From assembly GCF_004764705.1 (NCBI RefSeq), contig NZ_SHLX01000050.1:1-51584 (forward strand): a DNA stretch of 51,584 nucleotides, in the 5' to 3' direction. A model generated the notes under the pieces. The model did not search any database and was not told where the DNA came from. It saw only the letters and a program-made list of their open reading frames with translations. Position numbers and translations under genes: made by a program. Positions 1 through 7,448 of the stretch are shown here, in pieces; the first letter of the stretch is position 1; each line of letters begins with the position of its first letter. The stretch comes from Paenibacillus cymbidii. Lineage in GTDB: Bacteria; Bacillota; Bacilli; Paenibacillales; NBRC-103111.

Positions 1-27
1 GGCAATTTAACGCTTTACCGTAAGCTG

Positions 28-52
28 ACCGAGCCTGATTTTTAGGCTCGGT
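28..52. repeat. 9-bp perfect hairpin
   Basis: ACCGAGCCT and AGGCTCGGT form a 9-bp stem around a T-rich 7-nt loop. It lies in the AT-rich left region beyond the recognisable end of the replication-relaxation pseudogene. No T-run follows on either strand, so a terminator role is only possible. Confidence 0.4.
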
Positions 53-58
53 TGGTGG

Positions 59-112
59 AAAAATCCCCACGATTATGATGGGGAAAAATGCACGATTATT
101 TGGGGGATTTTT
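59..112. repeat. Inverted repeat containing a 9-bp direct repeat
   Basis: Arms AAAAATCCCC (59-68) and GGGGATTTTT (103-112) are a perfect 10-bp inverted repeat. The loop carries the direct repeat CACGATTAT twice. The plus-strand arm ends in a T-run, so it could act as a terminator, or it could be a scar or end of the AT-rich element. Function unknown. Confidence 0.4.
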
Positions 113-118
113 GCTTGA

Positions 119-790
119 CGAAATACACAATCTCCCGACGCGTAGCCTGCCGCGGGTAACAATCACTACGTTTACCTGTTCCGGCTGCTGCCAGACATCA
201 AGAATAAAGGAACCGTAATTCCACATTTTATCTTGTACCCGCCATAAACTTTCGCTTCCCGTATCTTATTCAAGATAGACAATGAGACGTTGCCCGTTCG
301 GCAATTGAAACGTCCCCATCCCGTCAGGACGCAAAGGCATCTGTTTTTTCCCTTTGTCCCCAAGTCGAGCATAACGTTCCTCCGCATAACGCGTCCCCAA
401 CCATTCCACCCAGCCTTCATGGCTTCGGGATAAGCTATCCCCGATAGAACGGATGAAGAATGCGTTCGTTCCGTAGCTATGCTCCAATTGTATAGGCATC
501 TGTCCCCAAACTCGCGATTGAAACGTCCGATAATCACCGTCTGCAAAAGCGGCTTCTTTTGCTCCTGCAGGACACAATAAATATCCAATGGTATTTCCAC
601 GTATAAATGGGAGCTTAATCGGTCGTATCAGTTCCCGTTTCATCAGAAACGATCCAACACGATGAATTCTTGCTGGCTGGTATCCGAGCAACACAGCAAG
701 CTGTTTAGGACTCAGTACATGATACCGATACAGGGCAAGCAAGATCGCCTTGCACGCTTCAGGACTAAGTGCAAGAATGAATCTTTGCAC
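119..790 (-). pseudogene. Replication-relaxation (Replic_Relax) family protein, interrupted by a stop codon
   Basis: The first 174 codons, from a GTG at 790, show an N-terminal winged-helix-like segment (ILLALYRYHVLSPKQLAVLLGY region) and the central part typical of plasmid or ICE replication-relaxation proteins. The frame then meets TAA at 266-268. Reading through it continues convincingly, as LIVYLE-stop-DTGSESLWRV, where family members carry a conserved L-E-x-D-x-G-T/S-E motif, and recognisable sequence goes on to about position 119. The stop therefore replaces one residue inside a conserved motif rather than marking the natural C-terminus. An in-frame TAA lies just upstream of the GTG, and no well-spaced ribosome binding site is seen. 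Base composition is AT-rich, unlike the neighbouring chromosome. Family assignment is from motif memory. The alternative is a recently shortened protein that is still made. Bases 791-1038 show no convincing gene. Confidence 0.6.
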
Positions 791-1038
791 TTCCAGTTAA
801 GCACAGTACGTTATGGTCGTTATAGAATCGGAACGAATCTGTATATGAAAAAGGATACCATTGAACCGGCATCCTTCTGAAAATTCTGGTTCGTTTTGAA
901 ATTTCACTCTCATAAATCCAACATATCTACGCACTCGATGTCAAAATTCACGTCTAAAACAACGGAATCCTTAATCAGAATGCTGAAAACAAAAGACTTC
1001 TAGATATCGATTCGTTGTAGCACTATTACGCATTCCAA

Positions 1039-1791
1039 ATGCACCGTTTGTGGGAGCATAGGCTATTTGGCTCCCGTCTGCCGCGGCAAACTAAAACCTT
1101 GATTTACAAGGGATTTCTCCACTCTTTACAGAAACGAGGAGTAAAAGAAACTATTGAAGAGATAGAAAACACCTACAACTCTGTACTAAACAGAATTACT
1201 ACATTTGAGAAGGAACAAGTTGAAGTCGATATTCTAAGTGATAGTTTTTTTGAAAGTAACTTTTCATTGCTTAAACAAGATAAATACAAGAAACTAGAAT
1301 CTAAATACTTTACCGCATTTTTCCGCGAATTTAACAGTAACTCAAGACCTGTGGTGGGTATTTACCATCCTGATACTAATCAAATGCAAATTCTTTGTGT
1401 AAATCATATTAACAAAACTAAACGTGATTCTAGGTTTCTAGACTTAAAACAGTTTTCACACAACAGCCCTTATATAGTAGAAATTTTAGTAGGAATAAGC
1501 ATCGCCTTGCCATTAATGAAAGAAATTAAGTTTCACCTAGATGAATACAAACTCAAGAAACTAAGCACACGCATAGATGAAGAAACAGCTACTCTTAATC
1601 AAAGACTTGAAGAAATATACAAAAAATTAGAGACCATATCAACTGATAAAGGTCTGACATCTATAGAAAATGTTAAAGATGAGTATTTAAAGTCCCACAT
1701 TGAAGAAACGAAAAATAATAACGATAAGAAAATTAATGAACCGATAATAAAATATGACTTCCTTTTGACTAATATTATTATAAAAGAGTAA
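1039..1791 (+). CDS. Unrecognised AT-rich 250-residue protein
   Basis: I do not recognise this protein. It is Lys/Glu/Asn-rich with AT-rich codons, quite unlike the GC-rich genes to its right. A hydrophobic stretch near residues 154-166 (VEILVGISIALPL) is followed by a charged, probably coiled-coil region at about 168-205, then a Lys/Asn-rich tail. The first 25 or so residues (MHRLWEHRLFGSRLPRQ...) are Arg-rich and compositionally unlike the rest. No ribosome binding site precedes the ATG. The true start may therefore be lost, with the 5' end a rearrangement fusion. A perfect hairpin overlaps its stop codon. Together with the broken Replic_Relax gene it probably belongs to a decayed mobile element. 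Confidence 0.45.
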   Translation: MHRLWEHRLFGSRLPRQTKTLIYKGFLHSLQKRGVKETIEEIENTYNSVLNRITTFEKEQVEVDILSDSFFESNFSLLKQDKYKKLESKYFTAFFREFNSNSRPVVGIYHPDTNQMQILCVNHINKTKRDSRFLDLKQFSHNSPYIVEILVGISIALPLMKEIKFHLDEYKLKKLSTRIDEETATLNQRLEEIYKKLETISTDKGLTSIENVKDEYLKSHIEETKNNNDKKINEPIIKYDFLLTNIIIKE

Positions 1792-1811
1792 GGGACCCCC
1801 CTTACTCTTTT
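1782..1811. terminator. Bidirectional intrinsic terminator
   Basis: AAAAGAGTAAGGG (1782-1794) and CCCTTACTCTTTT (1799-1811) form a perfect 13-bp stem with loop ACCC. A/T tracts at both ends suit termination on both strands. It separates the plus-strand unknown gene, whose stop lies in the left arm, from the convergent minus-strand rlmCD gene. Confidence 0.8.
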
Positions 1812-1840
1812 CCCGCCAATACATCTCATAACTATTAGTG

Positions 1841-3322
1841 TTACTTCCTAACTAACAGTGAGCAACACTCCACATGCACCGTCCAAGGAAACATATCCAC
1901 CGGCTGCACCTCTCTCACCGTGTACCCTCCATCGGCGAGCTGCCGCAAGTCCCGCGCCAGTGTCGCGGGGTTGCACGACACGTAAACGATGCGCTCGGGG
2001 CGCATGGCGAGCATCGTGTCGAGCAGCGACGGCTCACAGCCTTTGCGCGGCGGGTCGACGACGATGACGTCTGGCACTATGCCCTGCTCGCGCCAGGCGG
2101 GGATAATTTCTTCGGCGCGGCCGACGGCGAAGTCGACGTTGCCGGCGCCATTCAGCGCGGCGTTGCGGCGGGCGTCGGCGATCGCTTCGCCGACGATTTC
2201 GACGCCGTAGACGCGGCGGGCCCGCTGCGCCAGGAAAAGCGAAATCGTACCGATGCCGCAATAGGCATCGATCACGGTTTCGCTGCCGCCAAGGGCGGCG
2301 TAGTCCAGCGCCTGCCGGTAAAGCTTCTCCGTCTGCACCGGGTTGACCTGGAAAAAGGAACGCGCGGAAATCGCGAACCGGATATCGCCGATATAGTCGT
2401 AAATATAGGCTTCGCCCCACAAAACGCGGGTAACGTCGCCGAAAATAACGTTCGTTTGCTCCGTGTTTACGTTCTGGCAAATGCTGCGCACGCCCGGAAC
2501 GGTTTCGCGAATGCCACGGATCCACGATTCGCGATGCGGGATGACGTCGCCGTTCGTAATCAAAACGACCATAATGTCGCCGGTCGAGAAGCCAACCTTA
2601 ACGACGACATGGCGCAGCAGGCCGCGATGTGTCGCTTCGTTGTAAGCTTCGATGCCCAGCCGCCGTCCGATTGCTTTGACCGCATTCACCACGGCGTCGC
2701 CCTGCTCGTGCTGGATGAGACATGCCTCCATGTCGATGATGTCATGGCTGTTCTGCGCGTAGAAGCCGCCGACCAGGCCGCCGTCGCGCTCGCCGATCGG
2801 TACCTGCACTTTGTTGCGGTACCGCCACGGCTCGTCCATCCCCCATGTCGGATGGACGACGATGCCCTCCCCGTTGCCATCATCCCGCACCGCAAACTTG
2901 CCGATCCGTGTCAAGCTGTCGACGACGGTTTGACGCTTCCAGCGCAGCTGCGCATCGTAGCTGAGATGCTGCAGCTGGCAGCCGCCGCAAGCGTCATAGA
3001 TCGGGCACGGAGGAGCCACACGGTCCGGACTTGGTTCGAGCAAATCGACCAATTCCGCATAGCCGAACGACTTTTTCAGCTTGGTGACGCGGACTCGCAC
3101 ACGATCGCCCGGAACGGCCCCCCGAATAAAAAGGGTAAAGCCATTCGCACGGCCCACCCCTTCGCCATCGTGACTCAAGCCTATGATTTCCGCCTCGTAC
3201 ACGCCGCGCTCCTCGACAGGAAGCCCCTCCAGGCGAGCGCTGGCAACAGGAGCGTGTCCTCTGCTTTTCCCGCCCAGACCGCCGCGTCCCTTCTTGCCCT
3301 TGCCGCCGCCACCCCCGCTCAT
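1841..3322 (-). CDS. rlmD: 23S rRNA (uracil-5-)-methyltransferase RlmCD/RumA family
   Basis: This SAM-dependent enzyme makes 5-methyluridine in 23S rRNA; the Bacillus ortholog YefA (RlmCD) modifies both U747 and U1939. The 493 residues start with a Gly/Lys/Arg-rich leader (1-25), then a TRAM domain (about 38-97). An iron-sulfur cluster set follows: C106, C112, C115 and probably C201. The C-terminal methyltransferase fold has DAYCGIGTISL, the DPPRKGC motif and catalytic C450 in SCNP. The ATG start gives a glycine-rich leader that could be longer than native. It overlaps dagK by 4 nt, so the two are likely co-transcribed, matching the yerQ-yefA neighbourhood of B. subtilis. The 3' end faces a bidirectional terminator. 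Confidence 0.92.
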   Translation of the reverse strand: MSGGGGGKGKKGRGGLGGKSRGHAPVASARLEGLPVEERGVYEAEIIGLSHDGEGVGRANGFTLFIRGAVPGDRVRVRVTKLKKSFGYAELVDLLEPSPDRVAPPCPIYDACGGCQLQHLSYDAQLRWKRQTVVDSLTRIGKFAVRDDGNGEGIVVHPTWGMDEPWRYRNKVQVPIGERDGGLVGGFYAQNSHDIIDMEACLIQHEQGDAVVNAVKAIGRRLGIEAYNEATHRGLLRHVVVKVGFSTGDIMVVLITNGDVIPHRESWIRGIRETVPGVRSICQNVNTEQTNVIFGDVTRVLWGEAYIYDYIGDIRFAISARSFFQVNPVQTEKLYRQALDYAALGGSETVIDAYCGIGTISLFLAQRARRVYGVEIVGEAIADARRNAALNGAGNVDFAVGRAEEIIPAWREQGIVPDVIVVDPPRKGCEPSLLDTMLAMRPERIVYVSCNPATLARDLRQLADGGYTVREVQPVDMFPWTVHVECCSLLVRK

Positions 3323-4260
3323 CGCGAACCTCCCGACCGCTTGCGGTACGAGGAGTTGCCCGATTCATCGACGATGATGTCGATGTGCGACGGGAGCAAG
3401 CTGAAGACGCTCGGCAGCGTGCCGCCGAATTCGCCGTCGAGGTTGATCTGCACGTAGTCGGGCGACGTTACCTGCAGTTGGCTCGTCTGGAAGTGAATGA
3501 TGTGCGGGTCGTTCAAATGGTCGCCCCGCAGCGCCGCGCTGGCGATCCGGACGAAGTCGGCCAGATTGCACTTCTTCAGAATGACAACGTCGAGCAAGCC
3601 GTCGTTCAGGCTCGCATCCGGCGCAAGCTTCTCGAAGCCGGCCACGGAGTTGCTGTTCGCAAGCAGGAACAGCATCACTTCCTCGTGCATATCCATCTGC
3701 GGCGACTTGATGTACACCTCGATCGGCCGCAGCCGCGGCAGCTTCTCGAGTCCTTTCATATAATAAGCGAGCTGGCCGAGCATCGTCTTCAGCTTGCTGG
3801 GCACTTCGTATGTAAGTTCGGTCATCGAACCGCCGCCGGCGATGTTGATGAAGTATTTGTGGTTCATTTTGCCGACGTCGATCGTGCGCGTGAATTGTTT
3901 GATGATGATGTCGCAAGCCGCTTCCCACTTCTTCGGGATATTGAGCGCCCGGGCAAAATCGTTCGTTGTCCCCAGCGGCATAATCCCGAGCGGCGGCCGG
4001 TTCGGCTTCTCCGCCATGCCGTTGATCACTTCGTTCAACGTACCGTCGCCGCCCGCGGCGATAATCAGGTCGAACCCCCGCTGCACCGCATCCGCCGCGG
4101 CAAGGGTGGCGTCGCCTTCGCCGATTGTCGCGTGCGTGGACGTCTCCAGACCGCCCCGCTCCAGACGCTGCAGCACATCGGGCAGCCGCTTCTTCATTTC
4201 TTCCCGGCCGGAGGTCGGGTTGTAAATCAGTCTTGCTCGTTTGGCCATTCGTAAGTTCAC
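3319..4260 (-). CDS. dagK: Diacylglycerol kinase (lipid kinase, DagK/YerQ)
   Basis: Phosphorylates diacylglycerol to phosphatidic acid, recycling the diacylglycerol left by lipoteichoic acid synthesis, at the inner membrane face. The DAGK catalytic domain is at the N-terminus: nucleotide-binding AAGGDGTLNEV (GGDGT at 70-74) and PLGTTNDFAR near residues 95-104, followed by the C-terminal beta-sandwich of the family (YegS/DgkB fold). Length, 313 residues, is normal. The longest frame begins with GTG at 4260; an ATG 12 nt downstream (MAKRARLIYNP) is an equally likely start, and neither has a strong ribosome binding site. The 4-nt overlap with rlmCD indicates coupling. Confidence 0.9.
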   Translation of the reverse strand: MNLRMAKRARLIYNPTSGREEMKKRLPDVLQRLERGGLETSTHATIGEGDATLAAADAVQRGFDLIIAAGGDGTLNEVINGMAEKPNRPPLGIMPLGTTNDFARALNIPKKWEAACDIIIKQFTRTIDVGKMNHKYFINIAGGGSMTELTYEVPSKLKTMLGQLAYYMKGLEKLPRLRPIEVYIKSPQMDMHEEVMLFLLANSNSVAGFEKLAPDASLNDGLLDVVILKKCNLADFVRIASAALRGDHLNDPHIIHFQTSQLQVTSPDYVQINLDGEFGGTLPSVFSLLPSHIDIIVDESGNSSYRKRSGGSR

Positions 4261-4281
4261 CCGTTCACTTATGTTTGCCTC

Positions 4282-4303
4282 GGGGCGTGTCTGAACGCCC
4301 TAG
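4282..4303. repeat. Collapsed remnant of the MITE-like element (ends only)
   Basis: GGGGCGTGTCTGAACGCCCTAG reads as the two terminal repeats of the 5252-5418 element brought together with nothing left between them. The final CTAG supplies the TAG stop (4300-4302, minus) of the sirohydrochlorin chelatase gene. The same happens at the transglutaminase stop at 41832. Confidence 0.5.
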
Positions 4304-5082
4304 CGTTCGGCGGCTTGCGCCGCTTCCAGCATCAAGGCGACGCTCTCTTCCATCCACCGCGACAGCAGCGGATGAGGCAGCAGCGCCCTGCCGTTATAGC
4401 GATACTCATATCCGGTCAACCGCTGCGGAACGACTTGCTGCGAAAAATACCCGCCGCTCAGAAAGAACGGCGCCACAATAACGGCACGCTCCGGCCATTC
4501 CGCACGCCAACGCGCCAGCACGCCCGGCGCCTCGTCCGGCAGCAGCATCGCTCCCTCCGCCACGGCATAACCGCCCAGCTCGCGCACCTGCTCCGCCAAC
4601 CGGTCCAGCCCGTCGCGCCAGCGCTCGCGGAACCCCGGCTTGTCGCTGCCGTGGCCGACGACAAGCACCGCCTCGTTCGCCGGATCGAGCGACAAGTCTC
4701 GAATATGTTCGCAGACGATCCGCGCGATCGTTGGACAGCCATCGATCGGCGCCCCCCAATGGACGCGAGCCCGCCGCCGAAACGGCAGCAAATCCGTCTC
4801 CAGCTTCGGCGACGCCGTAACGCCAAGCGCATAGCCGATTTCGTCGAGATGGGTGCTGCCGGACGAAAGGAACAGCGGAATGACGAGCAAATCCGTCACG
4901 CCCTGCCCCTCCAGCGCATCGATCCCATCCTGGATGAGCCGTCCGTCCACCAACTCCAGAAACGAGGAATACACGGGCACGCCGTCCGGCTCCCGCATCC
5001 CGTCAACCGCGCCATCGACGAGCTCCACCCATTCCTTGCTGCGTGAACCGTGGCTGATCGTCAGAACGCCATATCGGGGCAC
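4300..5082 (-). CDS. Sirohydrochlorin chelatase (CbiX/SirB type)
   Basis: Inserts a divalent metal (iron for siroheme or cobalt for cobalamin) into sirohydrochlorin in the cytoplasm. Two tandem CbiX-like halves are visible: LTISHGSR with metal-ligand His and STHLDE in the first half, VVGHGSDKPG in the second, plus FFLSGGYFSQQ. The frame is open 29 codons further upstream, but GTG at 5082 has GGAGG 7 nt before it and gives about 260 residues, the size of two-domain SirB, so I use that start. No other siroheme or cobalamin genes are nearby, so the metal cannot be told from context. The stop codon lies in a terminal-repeat remnant of a MITE-like element, so the last residues may be altered. Confidence 0.85.
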   Translation of the reverse strand: MPRYGVLTISHGSRSKEWVELVDGAVDGMREPDGVPVYSSFLELVDGRLIQDGIDALEGQGVTDLLVIPLFLSSGSTHLDEIGYALGVTASPKLETDLLPFRRRARVHWGAPIDGCPTIARIVCEHIRDLSLDPANEAVLVVGHGSDKPGFRERWRDGLDRLAEQVRELGGYAVAEGAMLLPDEAPGVLARWRAEWPERAVIVAPFFLSGGYFSQQVVPQRLTGYEYRYNGRALLPHPLLSRWMEESVALMLEAAQAAER

Positions 5083-5251
5083 GACGACACCTCCATACAG
5101 CGTCGGCGACAGCCCGCTAAGGGCGCCGCGGCGAAGAGTCTTATCTTTTTCCCAGCCCAGTTTCATCATGTAACTCCCATGCTACCGAATCGCAATCGTA
5201 AAGTCAATTACGCCCCGACGACCGCCCCGACGCAAAAATCCTACTCTACGA

Positions 5252-5418
5252 CTAGGGCGTGTTTAAAAACCCGCTCAGGGGCATCTTGCACCGCCTTTTC
5301 GCCCCCTGCTGCGTCAGATTTGCTTGACTTACCCCCGGTAAGCCTGCGCAAAACTTCCTTGCGTGGAACAAAAATTCGGCACAATTTGCTTCCTTCGGAG
5401 TTCTCAAACACGCCCTAG
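5252..5418 (+). repeat. MITE-like element, copy 1
   Basis: About 167 bp bounded by terminal inverted repeats CTAGGGCGTGTTT and AAACACGCCCTAG. A second copy lies in inverted orientation at 41669-41835 and shares most of its length, including the CACCGCCTTTTCGCCCCCTG and CTGCGCAAAACTTCCTTGC segments. There is no coding capacity. CTAG at both outer ends suggests a CTAG target or target-end preference. It lies between yerC and the chelatase gene. Confidence 0.75.
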
Positions 5419-5454
5419 AGCAGGATTCGCGAAACCGCAAGCGGATGGGTTGAT

Positions 5455-5745
5455 TTACCGGCCGAGCCGTTCGAGCGCCAGCTTATAGCCGTCGTTGCCG
5501 TAGTTCAGGCAGCGCTTGACGCGGGAAATCGTCGCCGTGCTGGCTCCGGTTTCCGCTTCGATCTGATTGTACGTATTGCCCTTGCGCAGCATGCGCGCCA
5601 CTTCGAGCCGCTGCGACAACGATTGAATCTCGTTCACCGTGCACAAGTCGTCAAAAAACACGTAACATTCTTCCACGTCCTTCAGCGTCAACACCGCTTC
5701 GAACAACTGATCGATCGCTTTATCGTTCAACTTCTTCAGCTGCAA
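5455..5745 (-). CDS. yerC: TrpR-like protein YerC/YecD
   Basis: A small DNA-binding regulator of the TrpR/YerC superfamily, 96 residues. The helix-turn-helix is GNTYNQIEAETGASTATISRVKRCL, around residues 55-79, preceded by a helical dimerisation region with the family motif LCTVNEIQSLSQRLEVA. Targets are unknown. The start is TTG at 5745 with AGGGG about 10 nt upstream. Its place between the pur operon and dagK-rlmCD matches the wider B. subtilis neighbourhood (purD ... yerC ... yerQ). Confidence 0.88.
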   Translation of the reverse strand: MQLKKLNDKAIDQLFEAVLTLKDVEECYVFFDDLCTVNEIQSLSQRLEVARMLRKGNTYNQIEAETGASTATISRVKRCLNYGNDGYKLALERLGR

Positions 5746-5999
5746 GTCGTATCAACCCCTGATCCTGTCTGTTGTGTGTCTTACTTGCCCACTATCATTC
5801 GACATCGTTGAAACCGTTTCCTGCTTTACATGAGCAGAACGGTAAACGTTTTCCGCGTTACCATGCTAAATCATCCGGGTGCCATTCGTCGCGGCCGGCG
5901 GCAAAATGGGCGCCTCTCTCTGCCCGCTCGCCCAATAATCGTGACAAACGTCCAATCATGCCATCCGCCTATGACATAGATTATAAATAAAAAAGGGTT

Positions 6000-6473
6000 G
6001 TGAATCCAGTGAAACCTTACGATCAGGCTTATACGCGAGCATTTATGCCGGATGGGTACGGCGGCAATCCGTTCCCCGGAGGCAGACCTCCGGACGGATT
6101 GTTCCAGGGCGGAGGCGCTCCGTTCGGCGGCTTCGGCGAATATCCGGGTCAGTCGATCGTCCCGTCGGGAAACCCCGGTACGGGCCTCGGAGCGGCAGCG
6201 GGCGGCAGCACGGGTTCGTCGTTCAACATCGGTCAAATCAAAGGCATGATCGACCGGCTGGGCGGCATCGAAGGCATCATCGGCACGGTGTCGAAAATGC
6301 AGAAGGTGTTCTCCAGCATCCAGCAGATGGCGCCGATGCTGCGGCTGCTCGCATCCTCGTTCGGAAGCGCCAAAGCGGCGACGAAAGGCGTATCGACAGC
6401 GCGCAGAAGAAGCCGGCCGCGGCGCACCGGCTATTCGTCCGGCCGGACCGGCGGACGTCCGAGACGGCGCTGA
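6000..6473 (+). CDS. YqfQ/VrrA-like Gly/Pro-rich small protein
   Basis: Residues 1-75 are rich in Gly, Pro, Phe and Ser (GGNPFPGGRPP region). Residues 77-125 are amphipathic helical (IGQIKGMIDRLGGIEGIIG...), resembling the YqfQ/VrrA family of Bacilli. The C-terminus is strongly basic (RRRSRPRR...GGRPRRR). The longest frame starts with GTG at 6000, where GGG is only 2 nt away; the in-frame GTG at 6009 has better spacing. Function is unknown; such proteins are often spore or cell-surface associated, but nothing here proves it. An intrinsic terminator follows. Confidence 0.5.
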   Translation: MNPVKPYDQAYTRAFMPDGYGGNPFPGGRPPDGLFQGGGAPFGGFGEYPGQSIVPSGNPGTGLGAAAGGSTGSSFNIGQIKGMIDRLGGIEGIIGTVSKMQKVFSSIQQMAPMLRLLASSFGSAKAATKGVSTARRRSRPRRTGYSSGRTGGRPRRR

Positions 6474-6509
6474 CCGCAGGCCGCCCGCACAAACGCCTCT
6501 TCCAAAGAC

Positions 6510-6536
6510 GGTCGCCCCTCGCAGGGCGGCCTCTTT
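6510..6536 (+). terminator. Intrinsic terminator after the YqfQ-like gene
   Basis: GGTCGCCC (6510-6517) pairs with GGGCGGCC (6524-6531) through a 6-nt loop, followed by TCTTTG. It lies between the YqfQ-like gene and the promoter of the TseB-like gene. Confidence 0.65.
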
Positions 6537-6570
6537 GCGGAGCGACACGATTTTGCCGCAAAGTGTTCAT

Positions 6571-6600
6571 TTGTCACCCGTCGGGCGCGTTTGCTACAAT
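6571..6600 (+). promoter_or_regulatory. Sigma-A-type promoter of the TseB-like gene
   Basis: TTGTCA (6571-6576), an 18-bp spacer, then TACAAT (6595-6600). It lies about 70 bp before the start codon. Confidence 0.65.
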
Positions 6601-6668
6601 GGGACTGTTCGGCAGGTGTTGCGCAGGGCGCGAACCGGACAAGCTTCGAAAGGAGATCATCCATCCCC

Positions 6669-7217
6669 ATGAGCAAAAATATGAAAGCGCTGCTGATCCT
6701 CATCCTCGTGCTTGGCGTCACGACAGGGGTTGTGTTTCTGCAAGTATATGGAATAGGCAACCGCAACGAACCGAAATTGGGCCGCCCGGTGCCGTCCGAC
6801 GCCGCGGCGCGCGCTTACGTGCAGGAGCATCAGTTGCTCGCCTCCGTGACCCGCACGGAATCGGTCGTCGCCAGCGGCCCGACGTACATGATCGTCACCG
6901 GCACCGACAGCGCCGGAGCGGAGAAATTCGTCTGGCTGACCGGCAGAGACAAGAAGATCGAGAACCTCGGCACGATCCTGGCCAAAGACGGCGTACCGCG
7001 CGAGCAAATTGTGGCCAAGCTGGCGGCGGATAACGTGCCGGAGAGCGAGATCCAGTATTTGTTCGTGGCGCCTTACGACTACAACTCGGGCAAAATCGTC
7101 TGGTTCGCGCAGGACAAGTCGGTGCGCCACCGGGTGTTCTGGTTCGACTTCAAGACGGGCGGGCTGATCCGCGACGACGTGCTCGACCCAACGGCATGGA
7201 GCTTGACGAAGGACTAA
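6669..7217 (+). CDS. TseB-like (YpmB/DUF5590) single-pass membrane protein
   Basis: 182 residues with one N-terminal membrane anchor (about 5-27, KALLILILVLGVTTGVVFLQVY) and an extracytoplasmic region resembling two PepSY-like repeats, ending with IVWFAQDKSVRHRVFWFDFKTGGLIRDD. This is the pattern of B. subtilis TseB/YpmB, which acts with PBP2A in cell-wall elongation; the role here is by family only. AAAGGAG at 6649-6655 stands 13 nt before the chosen ATG; the ATG at 6681 is an alternative. A 38-codon membrane peptide gene follows and is probably co-transcribed. Confidence 0.75.
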   Translation: MSKNMKALLILILVLGVTTGVVFLQVYGIGNRNEPKLGRPVPSDAAARAYVQEHQLLASVTRTESVVASGPTYMIVTGTDSAGAEKFVWLTGRDKKIENLGTILAKDGVPREQIVAKLAADNVPESEIQYLFVAPYDYNSGKIVWFAQDKSVRHRVFWFDFKTGGLIRDDVLDPTAWSLTKD

Positions 7218-7282
7218 TCCGGCGCCGGAAGGGGACACTATTCGTACCGAACGACGGTACCGGATAGGAGGTCCGCGAGTTG

Positions 7283-7399
7283 ATGCACCATGTACTGGAT
7301 TTTGTGCGCAGCCATTGGCTGTCGCTGTCGCTGCTCGTCGGGGCGGCGGCGGCAAGCTGGTATGTATACAAGCATCGGGATACGCTGCTGATCAAATGA
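7283..7399 (+). CDS. 38-residue single-pass membrane peptide
   Basis: A short ORF with a strong AGGAGG at 7266-7271, 11 nt before ATG. The peptide begins MHHVLDFVRSHWLSLSLL, has one hydrophobic segment at about residues 12-29, and ends in a basic tail (YKHRDTLLIK). A well-formed terminator starts at its stop codon. It lies 65 bp downstream of the TseB-like gene on the same strand. No family is recognised. The ribosome binding site, membrane pattern and terminator position support a real gene. Confidence 0.6.
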   Translation: MHHVLDFVRSHWLSLSLLVGAAAASWYVYKHRDTLLIK

Positions 7400-7441
7400 A
7401 AAAGGACCGCAACCGGGGATAACGAACCGGGCGGTCCTTTT
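7399..7441. terminator. Bidirectional terminator between the tseB-like operon and purD
   Basis: AAAAAGGACCGC (7399-7410) pairs with GCGGTCCTTTT (7431-7441), with A and T tracts on the outer sides. It ends both the plus-strand small-peptide transcript and the minus-strand purine operon, whose last gene stops at 7449. Confidence 0.8.
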
Positions 7442-7448
7442 GTTGTTT

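Noticed and set aside
172..600. Second minus-strand frame overlapping the Replic_Relax gene as a separate protein or frameshift part
   Set aside because: The original frame continues with homologous-looking sequence after the TAA, so a nonsense change explains the break and this other frame shows no family sequence.
1874..3457. Long open frame on the plus strand opposite rlmCD and dagK
   Set aside because: It is the antisense shadow of high-GC coding DNA. The minus-strand frames carry clear RlmCD and DagK motifs; the plus frame has low-complexity Arg/Ala/Asp composition and no family marks.
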